Shown here: positions 1 through 6,284 of the stretch, one piece after another
Layout: each line of letters opens with the position of its first letter
How positions within the stretch are numbered: the stretch's first letter is position 1
Assembly (NCBI GenBank): GCA_964431735.1
Contig: CAYSLJ010000189.1
Span: 1 to 13,314, forward strand
Source: CALARM01 sp964431735
Lineage (GTDB): Bacteria > Vulcanimicrobiota > SpSt-956 > JAKJGF01
Direction: 5' to 3'
Length of the DNA: 13,314 nt
Notes under the pieces: model-generated
The model's database searches: none
What the model was told of the DNA's origin: nothing
What the model saw: the letters and a program-made list of their open reading frames with translations, nothing else
Program-made: the position numbers and the translations under genes

Positions 1-54
1 ATTAACTATAATTTTCAGTAAAGGTGAATTTACCTGTCGTAAAAAAACGCAATC
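1..54 (+). promoter_or_regulatory. 54-bp upstream element, copy 1
   Basis: All 54 bases are identical to 8399-8452. The element contains an imperfect palindrome at 22-35 (AGGTGAATTTACCT, one G:T pair) followed by GTCGT, an A-run and ACGCAATC. Its first base lies 104 nt upstream of the first base of the -10 box of the permease promoter; copy 2 has the same 104-nt offset. It may extend left past the window edge. I read it as a regulator-binding site or a duplicated promoter segment. Its function is inferred, but the identity is directly visible. It also holds a TATAAT at 7-12 that could be a -10 box in its own right. Confidence 0.7.
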
Positions 55-60
55 GATTTT

Positions 61-110
61 TCTATTAAATGATATTTTATATTGACATTTTATCTATTAA
101 ATCATATATT
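61..110 (+). promoter_or_regulatory. sigma70-type promoter of the AI-2E permease gene, with flanking direct repeats
   Basis: A perfect -35 TTGACA (82-87) and -10 TATATT (105-110) are separated by 17 bp, giving a start near 117 and a leader of about 33 nt. A 15-nt direct repeat, TCTATTAAAT(G/C)ATAT, sits at 61-75 and 93-107 (one mismatch, 32 bp apart, about three helical turns). It brackets the -35 box and runs into the -10, which is a plausible operator arrangement for a repressor. Confidence 0.7.
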
Positions 111-149
111 TAAAAAAGCTTATTATGTAGATAGAAAGGCCTTTTATAT

Positions 150-1289
150 ATGAGTTCAAAAAGACTGAATATTATGGCCAATATATTAATTTTTATTCTT
201 ATAGCGGTCCTTTTTATCTGGCTTCTTTCTTATATAAAACGTGTGGTTTTCATGATAATTGCTTCCATATTCCTGGCCTATCTGTTGAAACCTCCAGTGG
301 ATTTTCTCTGTCTTTACGGTTTAAATATAAAAAAATGGGGTAAAAAATGTGAAACTAAAGGATTGCCGAGAACTGTTTCAATACTTATAATTTATATGAT
401 TTTAATATTTATAATCATATTCTTTTTATCTTTTGCTCTTCCTAAAATAAATTATGAAGCGGTAAAATTTATCAACAACTTTCCCGGTATAATTGCATCT
501 CTTCAGAAGAATATAGAGGCACTGAATAAATGGATGAAGCCCAGAGTTTCCCCGGGTATACAGGATTATATCAATCAGAGTCTTTTGAAAAGCCTTGAAG
601 AAGTGGCCAATTCCCTGATGAATCTTGCCAAACAGAGTTTTACTTTCATAGGAGCCATATTTTCCACCATTGCAACCATATTTATAGTGCCTCTTCTTGC
701 ATTTTTATTTTTAAAGGATTCTGATGTTTATAAAGACTGGTTTTTATCTATATTCCCTCTGGCCTGGAGAAAAGAACTGCTGGAAATTTTGAATAAAATA
801 GATGATGGTCTGGGAGGATTTATAAGAGGGCAAATACTCGTATGTATATGTATAGGAATATCTATAGTGATTGCTCTTTATGCGTGGCATATAGATTATG
901 CTCTTTTAATAGGTACAATAGCAGGAATACTTAATATTATACCTTTTGCAGGGCCAATTCTCGGCTCTATTCCGGCTATGCTTCTGGCTCTGGCCAAATC
1001 GCCTCTTACTGCTCTTGGGGTAATTGTAACATTTCTTGCAATTCATGAAATAGAAAAGCAGCTTATATCTCCTGCTCTGGTAGGGCACAGTGTAGGTATT
1101 CCCACACTGATTGTACTTGTTTCAATTCTGGCAGGCCTGGAACTTCTCGGAGTAATAGGATTACTTGTCGCAGTTCCTGCTGCCATAGCTCTGAAGGTAA
1201 TTCTCAGTCATATTCATCAGCGATGGTCTCAGACATGGCCTGAACATAATCAGAATAACAGTGACGGAACAGGACATGTTGAGATATAA
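150..1289 (+). CDS. AI-2E family transporter (UPF0118-type permease)
   Basis: A 379-residue inner-membrane protein. Hydrophobic segments lie near residues 11-29, 32-47, 76-97, 165-188, 228-246, 249-281, 286-298 and 319-352. A soluble stretch at 100-160 is typical of the family, which is usually 340-380 residues. Family-like signatures are the GxIRGQ motif near 223-228, NIIPFAGPILGSIPA at 262-276, and the C-terminal EKQLISPALVG followed by a Gly/Leu-rich stretch ending AVP. Members are proposed to export autoinducer-2 or to act as Na+/H+ antiporters, and the substrate cannot be told from sequence. The start at 150 has GAAAGG at 134-139; the in-frame ATG at 174 lacks a site and would shorten the first membrane segment. 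It is a single-gene unit convergent with sppA. Confidence 0.88.
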   Translation: MSSKRLNIMANILIFILIAVLFIWLLSYIKRVVFMIIASIFLAYLLKPPVDFLCLYGLNIKKWGKKCETKGLPRTVSILIIYMILIFIIIFFLSFALPKINYEAVKFINNFPGIIASLQKNIEALNKWMKPRVSPGIQDYINQSLLKSLEEVANSLMNLAKQSFTFIGAIFSTIATIFIVPLLAFLFLKDSDVYKDWFLSIFPLAWRKELLEILNKIDDGLGGFIRGQILVCICIGISIVIALYAWHIDYALLIGTIAGILNIIPFAGPILGSIPAMLLALAKSPLTALGVIVTFLAIHEIEKQLISPALVGHSVGIPTLIVLVSILAGLELLGVIGLLVAVPAAIALKVILSHIHQRWSQTWPEHNQNNSDGTGHVEI

Positions 1290-1290
1290 G

Positions 1291-1345
1291 AGTGAATGGT
1301 GAAGAGTGAAAAGAAAAGATTGCCCTTTACTCTTCACTTTTCACT
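1291..1345. terminator. bidirectional hairpin built from GTGAANA heptamers
   Basis: The left arm 1291-1313 and right arm 1325-1345 pair over about 19-20 positions, including an uninterrupted GTGAAGAGT/ACTCTTCAC core. It begins 2 nt after the permease stop and ends 4 nt before the sppA stop on the other strand, so it is well placed to end both transcripts. T-rich flanks are weak. The arms are made of 7-nt units of the same type as 8305-8380. Confidence 0.6.
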
Positions 1346-1349
1346 GAAA

Positions 1350-2456
1350 TTACTCTCTCCATATATACATTAATCTCGGATTTGTCGGTACAAGTGTTTT
1401 AATCTGCTCGTCAATTTTACTCTGAGGGTTTAAGTGTCTGGCTGTTTCAGAAAATAAATCAAAAAAAGTAATATTCTGCTTTATTTTAATCAGTTTTGCA
1501 TCTTTAATGCCTGCCAGATCTCTCGCTGCATTGAATGCATCATCTAGATAGCCTATTTCGTCTACAAGACCTATATCCTTTGCCTGATGGGCTGTAAATA
1601 TACGGGCATCAGATATTACTTTAAACTGTTCGTCTGTTATGTTTTTACGTCCCTCTCTCACCACTTTAAAAAATCTCTGACTCATTTCTCCGACCATTTT
1701 ATTAAGTAATTCATTTTCTTCTTTTGTCATATCTCTTGTAGGAGAAGCAATATCTTTAAGTTTACCCGATTTAATGGTTACACTTTCCAGACCTATTTTA
1801 GTAAAAAGGCCTTCAATATTTGTAAATTCCATAATTACTCCAATGCTTCCCGTAAGGGTAGTGGGCTGGGCGAATATCTTCTGAGCAGGAGCAGATATGT
1901 AATATCCTCCAGAAGCTGCCAGATCTTGCATTGAAACTACTATGGGAATTTGTTTCTTTGCTTTAAACTTCATTATTTCATGGTGTATTTCATCACATTC
2001 CGTAATACCACCGCCGGGACTGTTTACTGATAAAACTATTGCTTTAATATTACTGTCTTCTTCTGCTTTAGCAAAAGCGTCTTTTATGGTTTCTAAAATA
2101 CCTTTTTTATTGTAAAAAGGTGAATCGTCTGACTGTTCTAAAATAATGCCGTTTACCGATATGAGCAGTATTTTGTTTTTCGAATGTTTATCTCCGTGAA
2201 CAAATTTTTCATTGCCTATAGGTGCTATGGTGCTCTGAGGGGGCTCTATCATATTTGCAGTGACTACAATACTTAAAACTATATTTACACCTGTACTCAA
2301 CAATAAAAGTGCACCTAATATAATAGCCAGCCAGAACGTAATGGATTTTTTCTGTGATTTACGTTCCTCTTTTTTAGCTTCAATCACCGGTTCAGGTTTG
2401 AACTGACCTTCAGACTGAGGTTCGGGAGGATTTCCCGGCATATTAGTTTCATCCAT
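1350..2456 (-). CDS. sppA: Signal peptide peptidase SppA, single-domain 36-kDa type (peptidase family S49)
   Basis: A 368-residue membrane-anchored Ser/Lys protease that degrades signal peptides left in the membrane after Sec export. A Pro/Glu/Lys-rich cytosolic tail (1-38) precedes one membrane segment (about 39-67), and the catalytic domain follows on the outer face. The nucleophile is Ser182 in AASGGYYIS, and the general base is Lys234 in KSGKLKD. The 52-residue separation matches that in Bacillus SppA. NSPGGG at 145-150 and GSIGV at 203-207 are also family motifs. The length fits the short bacterial type, not the doubled E. coli type. The start has AGAAGGA at a suitable distance. The gene has its own promoter and follows the proteasome-like pair after a strong hairpin. 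Confidence 0.93.
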   Translation of the reverse strand: MDETNMPGNPPEPQSEGQFKPEPVIEAKKEERKSQKKSITFWLAIILGALLLLSTGVNIVLSIVVTANMIEPPQSTIAPIGNEKFVHGDKHSKNKILLISVNGIILEQSDDSPFYNKKGILETIKDAFAKAEEDSNIKAIVLSVNSPGGGITECDEIHHEIMKFKAKKQIPIVVSMQDLAASGGYYISAPAQKIFAQPTTLTGSIGVIMEFTNIEGLFTKIGLESVTIKSGKLKDIASPTRDMTKEENELLNKMVGEMSQRFFKVVREGRKNITDEQFKVISDARIFTAHQAKDIGLVDEIGYLDDAFNAARDLAGIKDAKLIKIKQNITFFDLFSETARHLNPQSKIDEQIKTLVPTNPRLMYIWRE

Positions 2457-2523
2457 AATTTAGTTCCTTCTTTCTAAAAGCTTTCATTGGCCGGATAGTC
2501 AGCAAAAATTATCATGAACTTTT

Positions 2524-2563
2524 ATTATAACAAAATCACAGGTAATATTCAATGATTGCGTTT
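2524..2563 (-). promoter_or_regulatory. sppA promoter
   Basis: On the minus strand, TTGAAT (2552-2547) and a perfect TATAAT (2529-2524) are 17 bp apart, giving a leader of about 60 nt. Directly upstream, 2563-2554 reads AAACGCAATC, identical to the last 10 bases of the 54-bp element. The spacer contains TTACCTGT, another piece of that element, so fragments of it surround the promoter in a different order. The promoter lies between the hairpin behind the proteasome-like gene and sppA, implying that sppA can be transcribed separately. Confidence 0.6.
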
Positions 2564-2572
2564 GAAAATCAG

Positions 2573-2616
2573 ATAAGACACGTAACGCGTGACGCGCCAC
2601 GCGTTACGTGTCTTAT
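2573..2616 (-). terminator. Perfect 19-bp hairpin of CGTNACG heptamers after the proteasome-like gene
   Basis: Arms 2573-2591 and 2598-2616 are exact reverse complements with a 6-nt loop. The hairpin starts 2 nt beyond the TAG stop of the minus-strand gene ending at 2619. Its core is four heptamers (2581-2608: CGTAACG, CGTGACG, CGCCACG, CGTTACG). The position suggests a terminator or 3'-end stabiliser, but there is no long T-tract, so intrinsic termination is only likely, not shown. Confidence 0.6.
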
Positions 2617-2618
2617 AA

Positions 2619-3698
2619 CTATCTCAGAACCGGCAGGATTCGTGATTCTCCTGAAGCCCATATATTTGACGGATAGCCCCTTAAAAATCGGTGAAGAGCT
2701 TTTTTGTCTTCCACGTGAGCCCATACTAAATTTGAAGCCCAGTCAATATCTTTACCTTCATAAAGGATACCTTCTACCATTTCTTTAATGATATTTTCTT
2801 TAATAAATCCGTATCTACAGGCATGGATCATTTCAGAACAGAATCTGGAACGATGATCATTAATTTCTACAAGTCTTTCCCTTTCAGGTTTTTTACCGTC
2901 AAAAAGAAATATATTGAAATATCCTCCCACACCTATATTATTTAAGGATGCTTCATTGACAGCATCTATAGCCGCAATTGTTCCTTCTATTCTGTCTACA
3001 GTGTTCTTTCTTTCTTCCAGAGTGAGATGATTGAAAAATCTGCTGAAAGAAACATTTGCCATATCAGAACCGGAACCCTGTGCAACGAAACCTGAAGGCA
3101 CAGGTTCGTAAAAAGAATGACGCATGGAAAACAGGTATATTTGAAAACCTGCTGCAGTGTCGTAACCTGCTACTATGCCGGCATTGCCAAACACTGCTCC
3201 TGTTTGATCTGTTCCGGAAGAACCTGCTATTTCTTTCATGGCTTTTTCTATGATTTCTTTTGACTTTATTTTATATTCTCTACCGTCTTTTTTATATTCA
3301 CCCTGAATAAAATCATCTGTAGTGAAGCCGACCATGTTTTTCAGACATTCATTTATATGGTCATGTTTTACCTCTGTTATCAGGTTGAATGTCAATTCTG
3401 CAATATCAGGTATGGTAAGGAATTTTTCCGGCGGGCCTCCTTCCAGTTCGATCTGTTTTTTATAAAGGTCAAGAATTTTTTCTCTTATTTTGAAGCGTAA
3501 TTCATCACCTATACTTGACGTCCCCGTATTCCCGTAGGCAGCCACTATACCATATCGTTCTGTTATTTCCTCCGGTACTACAGGACGGATTTTATCTGCT
3601 CCGAATATTTTCATTCTGTCATCATTCCAGTGACGCTGTTCGTCACATATCATAATACCTGAATAATCGTTGAAGCGAATAGCATTTATTGAAGTCAT
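2619..3698 (-). CDS. Proteasome/Anbu/HslV-like Ntn-hydrolase subunit, apparently catalytically competent
   Basis: 359 residues. The N-terminus MTSINAIRF...SGIMICDEQ follows the HslV/Anbu pattern (Thr exposed after Met removal, Asp near 17, Lys near 33). Here these are Thr2, Asp19 and Lys36 in DKIRPV, then AAYGNTG (53-59). Downstream, GSGSDMA at 208-214 matches the proteasome GSGS loop bearing Ser129, and IGVGGYFNIFLF (255-266) matches the late SGG strand. The protein exceeds Anbu (about 240) and HslV (about 175) because of an insertion near 115-163 and a C-terminal extension after 267. No transmembrane segment is seen, so it is probably a cytosolic, ring-forming threonine peptidase. The start overlaps the stop of the paralogue upstream (ATGA), and AAGGAG lies 11 nt before it, so translation is probably coupled. 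Substrate and unfoldase are unknown, and none is encoded here. Ser3 is a less likely alternative nucleophile. Confidence 0.72.
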   Translation of the reverse strand: MTSINAIRFNDYSGIMICDEQRHWNDDRMKIFGADKIRPVVPEEITERYGIVAAYGNTGTSSIGDELRFKIREKILDLYKKQIELEGGPPEKFLTIPDIAELTFNLITEVKHDHINECLKNMVGFTTDDFIQGEYKKDGREYKIKSKEIIEKAMKEIAGSSGTDQTGAVFGNAGIVAGYDTAAGFQIYLFSMRHSFYEPVPSGFVAQGSGSDMANVSFSRFFNHLTLEERKNTVDRIEGTIAAIDAVNEASLNNIGVGGYFNIFLFDGKKPERERLVEINDHRSRFCSEMIHACRYGFIKENIIKEMVEGILYEGKDIDWASNLVWAHVEDKKALHRFLRGYPSNIWASGESRILPVLR

Positions 3699-4753
3699 AC
3701 GAGAGAGTTCTCCTTTTTAAAAATATCATGAGAGCTGATGGTTATTTTTTCCCTGTCCATTTTATAATTTCTCAAACATTTGTCCAGTTCAGACAGGTCA
3801 GAAGCTTTTTCAAAGAGCATTTCTTCTCCTTTCTGCCATGGCAGATTTTCAAATATAACGGATGTAATTATTTTTAATGTATCTTCTTTAGTCAGTAAAT
3901 TCTCTCTGCAGGCTCTTACTGTTTCAATACATATATGAGAAGAACTGTCTGAAATTTCTTTCATATGTTCTCCTTCCGAGGAAAGAAGGACAAGTCGAAT
4001 ATTTCCTCCTATCTGGCTGTAATGTTCCCAGGATTCTATTACTGCATTGAATACTGTTAATATTCCTTCTTCTTTGCCGATGCCTTTCCTTCTCTTCTCT
4101 ACATTATATCTGTTAATAGTGTTTGCAAATTCACTTCCTCCTGCATATTTGCCGGCACCGAGACAATCAAAACCACAGGAATAAAAAGAGAGGACTCCAT
4201 CCTGTTCCTTTATGCAGTAGGCATGAAAACCGTCTGATGCAACACCTGCAATGCAGGCTTCATTTGGTGGTATTACAAGAGTGGTATCCTGGGATTTTTC
4301 TTTCATATCTATTATATTTTCCACTCTTTTTTTGATTTTTTCCTGTTTTATCTGATAAACAGAACCATTTTTTCTGTAAGATTCTGCCGTAAAATCATCT
4401 CTGTTAAAACCAAAAAGGAATTTGAGTCTGTTATTAATTCTGCGGCCATGAACTTCCTGAAAAGCTTTAAGTACAATTCTTGCAAGCTCTTCTACCTTCA
4501 GGGCTCCGTAATTGCATGAAGAGAGATACTGTTCCATATATTTTTTTGCAATAAGATATACTTCATAATGAAATGGTGGATAACCGGTACCTCCTGTGAA
4601 TAATTCGACTCCTGACTTTCTGACCTCTTCCGGAATACATGAATAAAGACTGTCTGAAAAAAAACTTTTACGATTCCGCAAAAACCAGCTCTCCTTATCA
4701 ACACATATACAACCGGAATTCTGGTTAAAGCGCATAACACTGACTGTGGCCAA
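3695..4753 (-). CDS. Proteasome-like paralogue, probably catalytically inactive partner subunit
   Basis: 352 residues, clearly paralogous to the next gene. Shared features are an RFN...SG....D N-terminus, PEE near 41-43, GF(N/T)(R/T)DDF with a following Y(R/K)K(N/D)G block (115-130), GS(E/D)xAN (206-211), a GG strand (249-250) and an ACR block (281-283). Key residues differ: Ala2 replaces the Thr nucleophile, the Lys33-equivalent position reads SLYS, and the GSGS loop reads AGGS. Asp19 is kept. It is therefore likely a structural or regulatory subunit rather than a peptidase, by analogy with inactive alpha or beta proteasome subunits. The start is TTG at 4753, chosen because AGGAGG (4761-4766) lies 7 nt upstream; the first ATG (4735) is too far away. 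Thr3 could only act if Ala2 were also removed. The fold is supported mainly through its paralogue. Confidence 0.62.
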   Translation of the reverse strand: MATVSVMRFNQNSGCICVDKESWFLRNRKSFFSDSLYSCIPEEVRKSGVELFTGGTGYPPFHYEVYLIAKKYMEQYLSSCNYGALKVEELARIVLKAFQEVHGRRINNRLKFLFGFNRDDFTAESYRKNGSVYQIKQEKIKKRVENIIDMKEKSQDTTLVIPPNEACIAGVASDGFHAYCIKEQDGVLSFYSCGFDCLGAGKYAGGSEFANTINRYNVEKRRKGIGKEEGILTVFNAVIESWEHYSQIGGNIRLVLLSSEGEHMKEISDSSSHICIETVRACRENLLTKEDTLKIITSVIFENLPWQKGEEMLFEKASDLSELDKCLRNYKMDREKITISSHDIFKKENSLV

Positions 4754-4832
4754 AAAAAACCCTCCTTAAATTTTAGATTGTAATAAAATCGTGATGGGCA
4801 ATGAACAATGCTTTGCATGGATATTCATCACA

Positions 4833-4867
4833 CATCACGTATCACGTATTACGCATCACGTATTACA
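4833..4867. repeat. Five tandem heptamers, YATYACR type
   Basis: Units are CATCACG, TATCACG, TATTACG, CATCACG and TATTACA with no spacer. The array begins 2 nt beyond the TPR-protein stop, in the 116-bp gap before the proteasome-like pair. It is the same 7-nt period as the CGTNACG arrays but AT-richer. It does not fold strongly on its own. Confidence 0.7.
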
Positions 4868-4869
4868 CA

Positions 4870-5505
4870 TTAATATCTTTTTCTTCCGAAAAAATCTATA
4901 GATCTGTCTTTCTTTATTTTTGCTACCTGCTGTGCTCCTATTTTTCTCTCGCTGTAGCCTTTATAAGCTATCCATACAATAAATAGTATTATGAAAGAAG
5001 TTATTGCGACAGCCCAGAGCTTAATATCTTCTCCAAAAGTTCTGACAGGCTTTTCTATTGTCAAATTATATTTTCTTGAAAGCTCATCTATATCCTTTAT
5101 ATAAGGAGATTTATTATCAAGCTTTATCGATTGAGTAAACGCTTCCTGTGCTTCTTTGATCTTATCAGCCTGTAAATAGGCAAAGCCGAGAGCAAAAAGC
5201 AGTACAGGTTTGCTTTTGTTATAAAACATCATTCTATCGGTTTTATCTTTATAAAAGGTAATACATTGATCTATTTCTGCAGTTGTCTTTTTACTTAAAT
5301 ATTTGCAACTTTTAACATATATCTTATGGGCTTCCAGCAGATTTGCATCTTTTTTAATTATTTCAAGGGCTTCCTCTTTTGCTTTTTTATATCTTTTATT
5401 ATCATAGTTATCCTTTGCCTTTCTCATAAGCTGACCGACACTATCGGCACAGGCAACGGAATATACTATGACCAGAAACAGTAACAGGATTTTCATTTTA
5501 TTCAT
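4870..5505 (-). CDS. Exported TPR protein with C-terminal membrane anchor
   Basis: 211 residues, counted from the ATG at 5505. An in-frame ATG lies at 5523, but GGAGGAG (5514-5520) falls inside that extension and is 8 nt from the 5505 ATG, which decides the start. An N-terminal signal sequence (about 4-20) ends ACA-DS, favouring signal peptidase I; the Cys in SVAC is a poor lipobox. Helical TPR-like repeats follow (about 25-68 and 98-135, including FALGFAYLQADKIKEAQEAF), then a membrane segment (163-181) and a 30-residue basic tail. The predicted topology is extracytoplasmic TPR domain with cytoplasmic tail. The family is not recognised. A scaffold or adaptor role is possible, and its position upstream of the proteasome-like pair hints at a link, but this is inference. 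Confidence 0.72.
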   Translation of the reverse strand: MNKMKILLLFLVIVYSVACADSVGQLMRKAKDNYDNKRYKKAKEEALEIIKKDANLLEAHKIYVKSCKYLSKKTTAEIDQCITFYKDKTDRMMFYNKSKPVLLFALGFAYLQADKIKEAQEAFTQSIKLDNKSPYIKDIDELSRKYNLTIEKPVRTFGEDIKLWAVAITSFIILFIVWIAYKGYSERKIGAQQVAKIKKDRSIDFFGRKRY

Positions 5506-5532
5506 AAAATCATCTCCTCCCATATATTTTAT

Positions 5533-5549
5533 ATTATACTATACTATAC
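5533..5549 (-). promoter_or_regulatory. Possible promoter of the TPR gene with TATAC microsatellite
   Basis: Minus-strand TATAAT (5538-5533) lies 28 nt before the chosen ATG at 5505. It is joined to three exact TATAC units (5535-5549) that occupy the spacer where a -35 box would be measured. No good -35 is seen, so the call is weak. A change in unit number would alter spacing by 5 bp. An imperfect stem at 5573-5583/5592-5599 could end the methyltransferase transcript just upstream. Confidence 0.3.
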
Positions 5550-5614
5550 TTTTGCACTTTTTCATAATTTCCCTGTTTTTACTGGCTTGATAGTAACAGT
5601 TTCCGGGTTTTAAT

Positions 5615-6223
5615 TTATTTTTTTGATACCTCAAAATAAACCTGGTTTGTAATATTGAAAAATGGGAATTGATAGACCCTTTTTATGTCATTGATTTCAA
5701 GCTCATGACTGTCAAAAACTTCTTTCCATTGTAGAAATGGAAGGAAATTAAGAGGAATATTGACTGTCCATGACTCAAGATGATTCCCTATCCAGTCATG
5801 GGAGTAAAGTATAAATTTTTCAAGGAAGTTCGTATATACTTCTTCAATGATAATTATTTTCTTTTTTGTTACTCTTATTAACTCTTTCAGTGAATCAACG
5901 ACATTCAGACAGTGGTGAAGCACGAAAACAGCAAGTGATGCATCAAAAGAATTATCTTCAAAAGGAAGTTTCCCTCCTTCATAATTTAAAAGAGGCAAAT
6001 CGGTAAGATTATTATCAACCATATCAATTCCTACTATATTCATATTTGTATGTTTTGTAAGATGTTTTGTAAGTACCATATTACCACAGCCGTAATCAAG
6101 AAGAGAAGAGCAATTGCCTGTCGATTTGATTATATATTTACCAAGTCTCTCTGCCCGTAATTTTAAAATGGGGCCATAGAATAACTTCTGTAATAAAATT
6201 TTTTGTCTGACTAAAATATTCAA
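5615..6223 (-). CDS. Class I SAM-dependent methyltransferase (Methyltransf_11 type)
   Basis: 202 residues with a Rossmann-type methyltransferase core. Motif I is LLDYGCGNM (41-49), the acidic ribose-binding residue is Asp67 in GIDMVD, the mid motif LPFEDNSFDASLAVFVLHH spans 87-105, and the post-motif strand KKIIIIEE spans 121-128. A hydrophobic, basic N-terminal helix (1-30) and a C-terminal part rich in aromatics may bind a lipid or other hydrophobic substrate, but the substrate is unknown. The start is uncertain: AGGAGG (6226-6231) is only 2 nt from the TTG at 6223, yet 8 nt from an in-frame ATT at 6217, the usual spacing in this window. It follows the kinase gene by 61 bp on the same strand and may be co-transcribed. 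Confidence 0.8.
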   Translation of the reverse strand: MNILVRQKILLQKLFYGPILKLRAERLGKYIIKSTGNCSSLLDYGCGNMVLTKHLTKHTNMNIVGIDMVDNNLTDLPLLNYEGGKLPFEDNSFDASLAVFVLHHCLNVVDSLKELIRVTKKKIIIIEEVYTNFLEKFILYSHDWIGNHLESWTVNIPLNFLPFLQWKEVFDSHELEINDIKRVYQFPFFNITNQVYFEVSKK

Positions 6224-6284
6224 CGCCTCCTGTAAATCAGTAAATATTCTTAAAAAATGTAATAAATCCTTCTGTATATAAAAA

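Noticed and set aside
1..54. Terminal repeat of an insertion sequence bounded by the two 54-bp copies (1-8452)
   Set aside because: The copies are direct, no transposase lies between them, there are no visible target duplications, and their fixed offset to -10 boxes fits a regulatory role better.
2552..2788. Plus-strand 78-codon frame starting in the sppA promoter region
   Set aside because: It reads through the perfect hairpin and then antisense to the proteasome-like gene, has no ribosome site, and its protein has no recognisable features.
3687..3698. Ser3 as the nucleophile of the competent Ntn subunit
   Set aside because: Counting from Ser3 puts Asp at exactly 17, but Met removal would expose Thr2, and the MTxxxAxR pattern matches HslV and Anbu; Thr2 is preferred, though not proven.
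4498..4818. Minus-strand 106-codon frame overlapping the inactive proteasome-like gene
   Set aside because: It is out of frame with a gene that has a strong ribosome site and a clear paralogue; its composition looks like a shadow frame.
4833..4867. CRISPR array
   Set aside because: Units are only 7 nt with no spacers, and no cas gene is present; the same holds for the other heptamer arrays.
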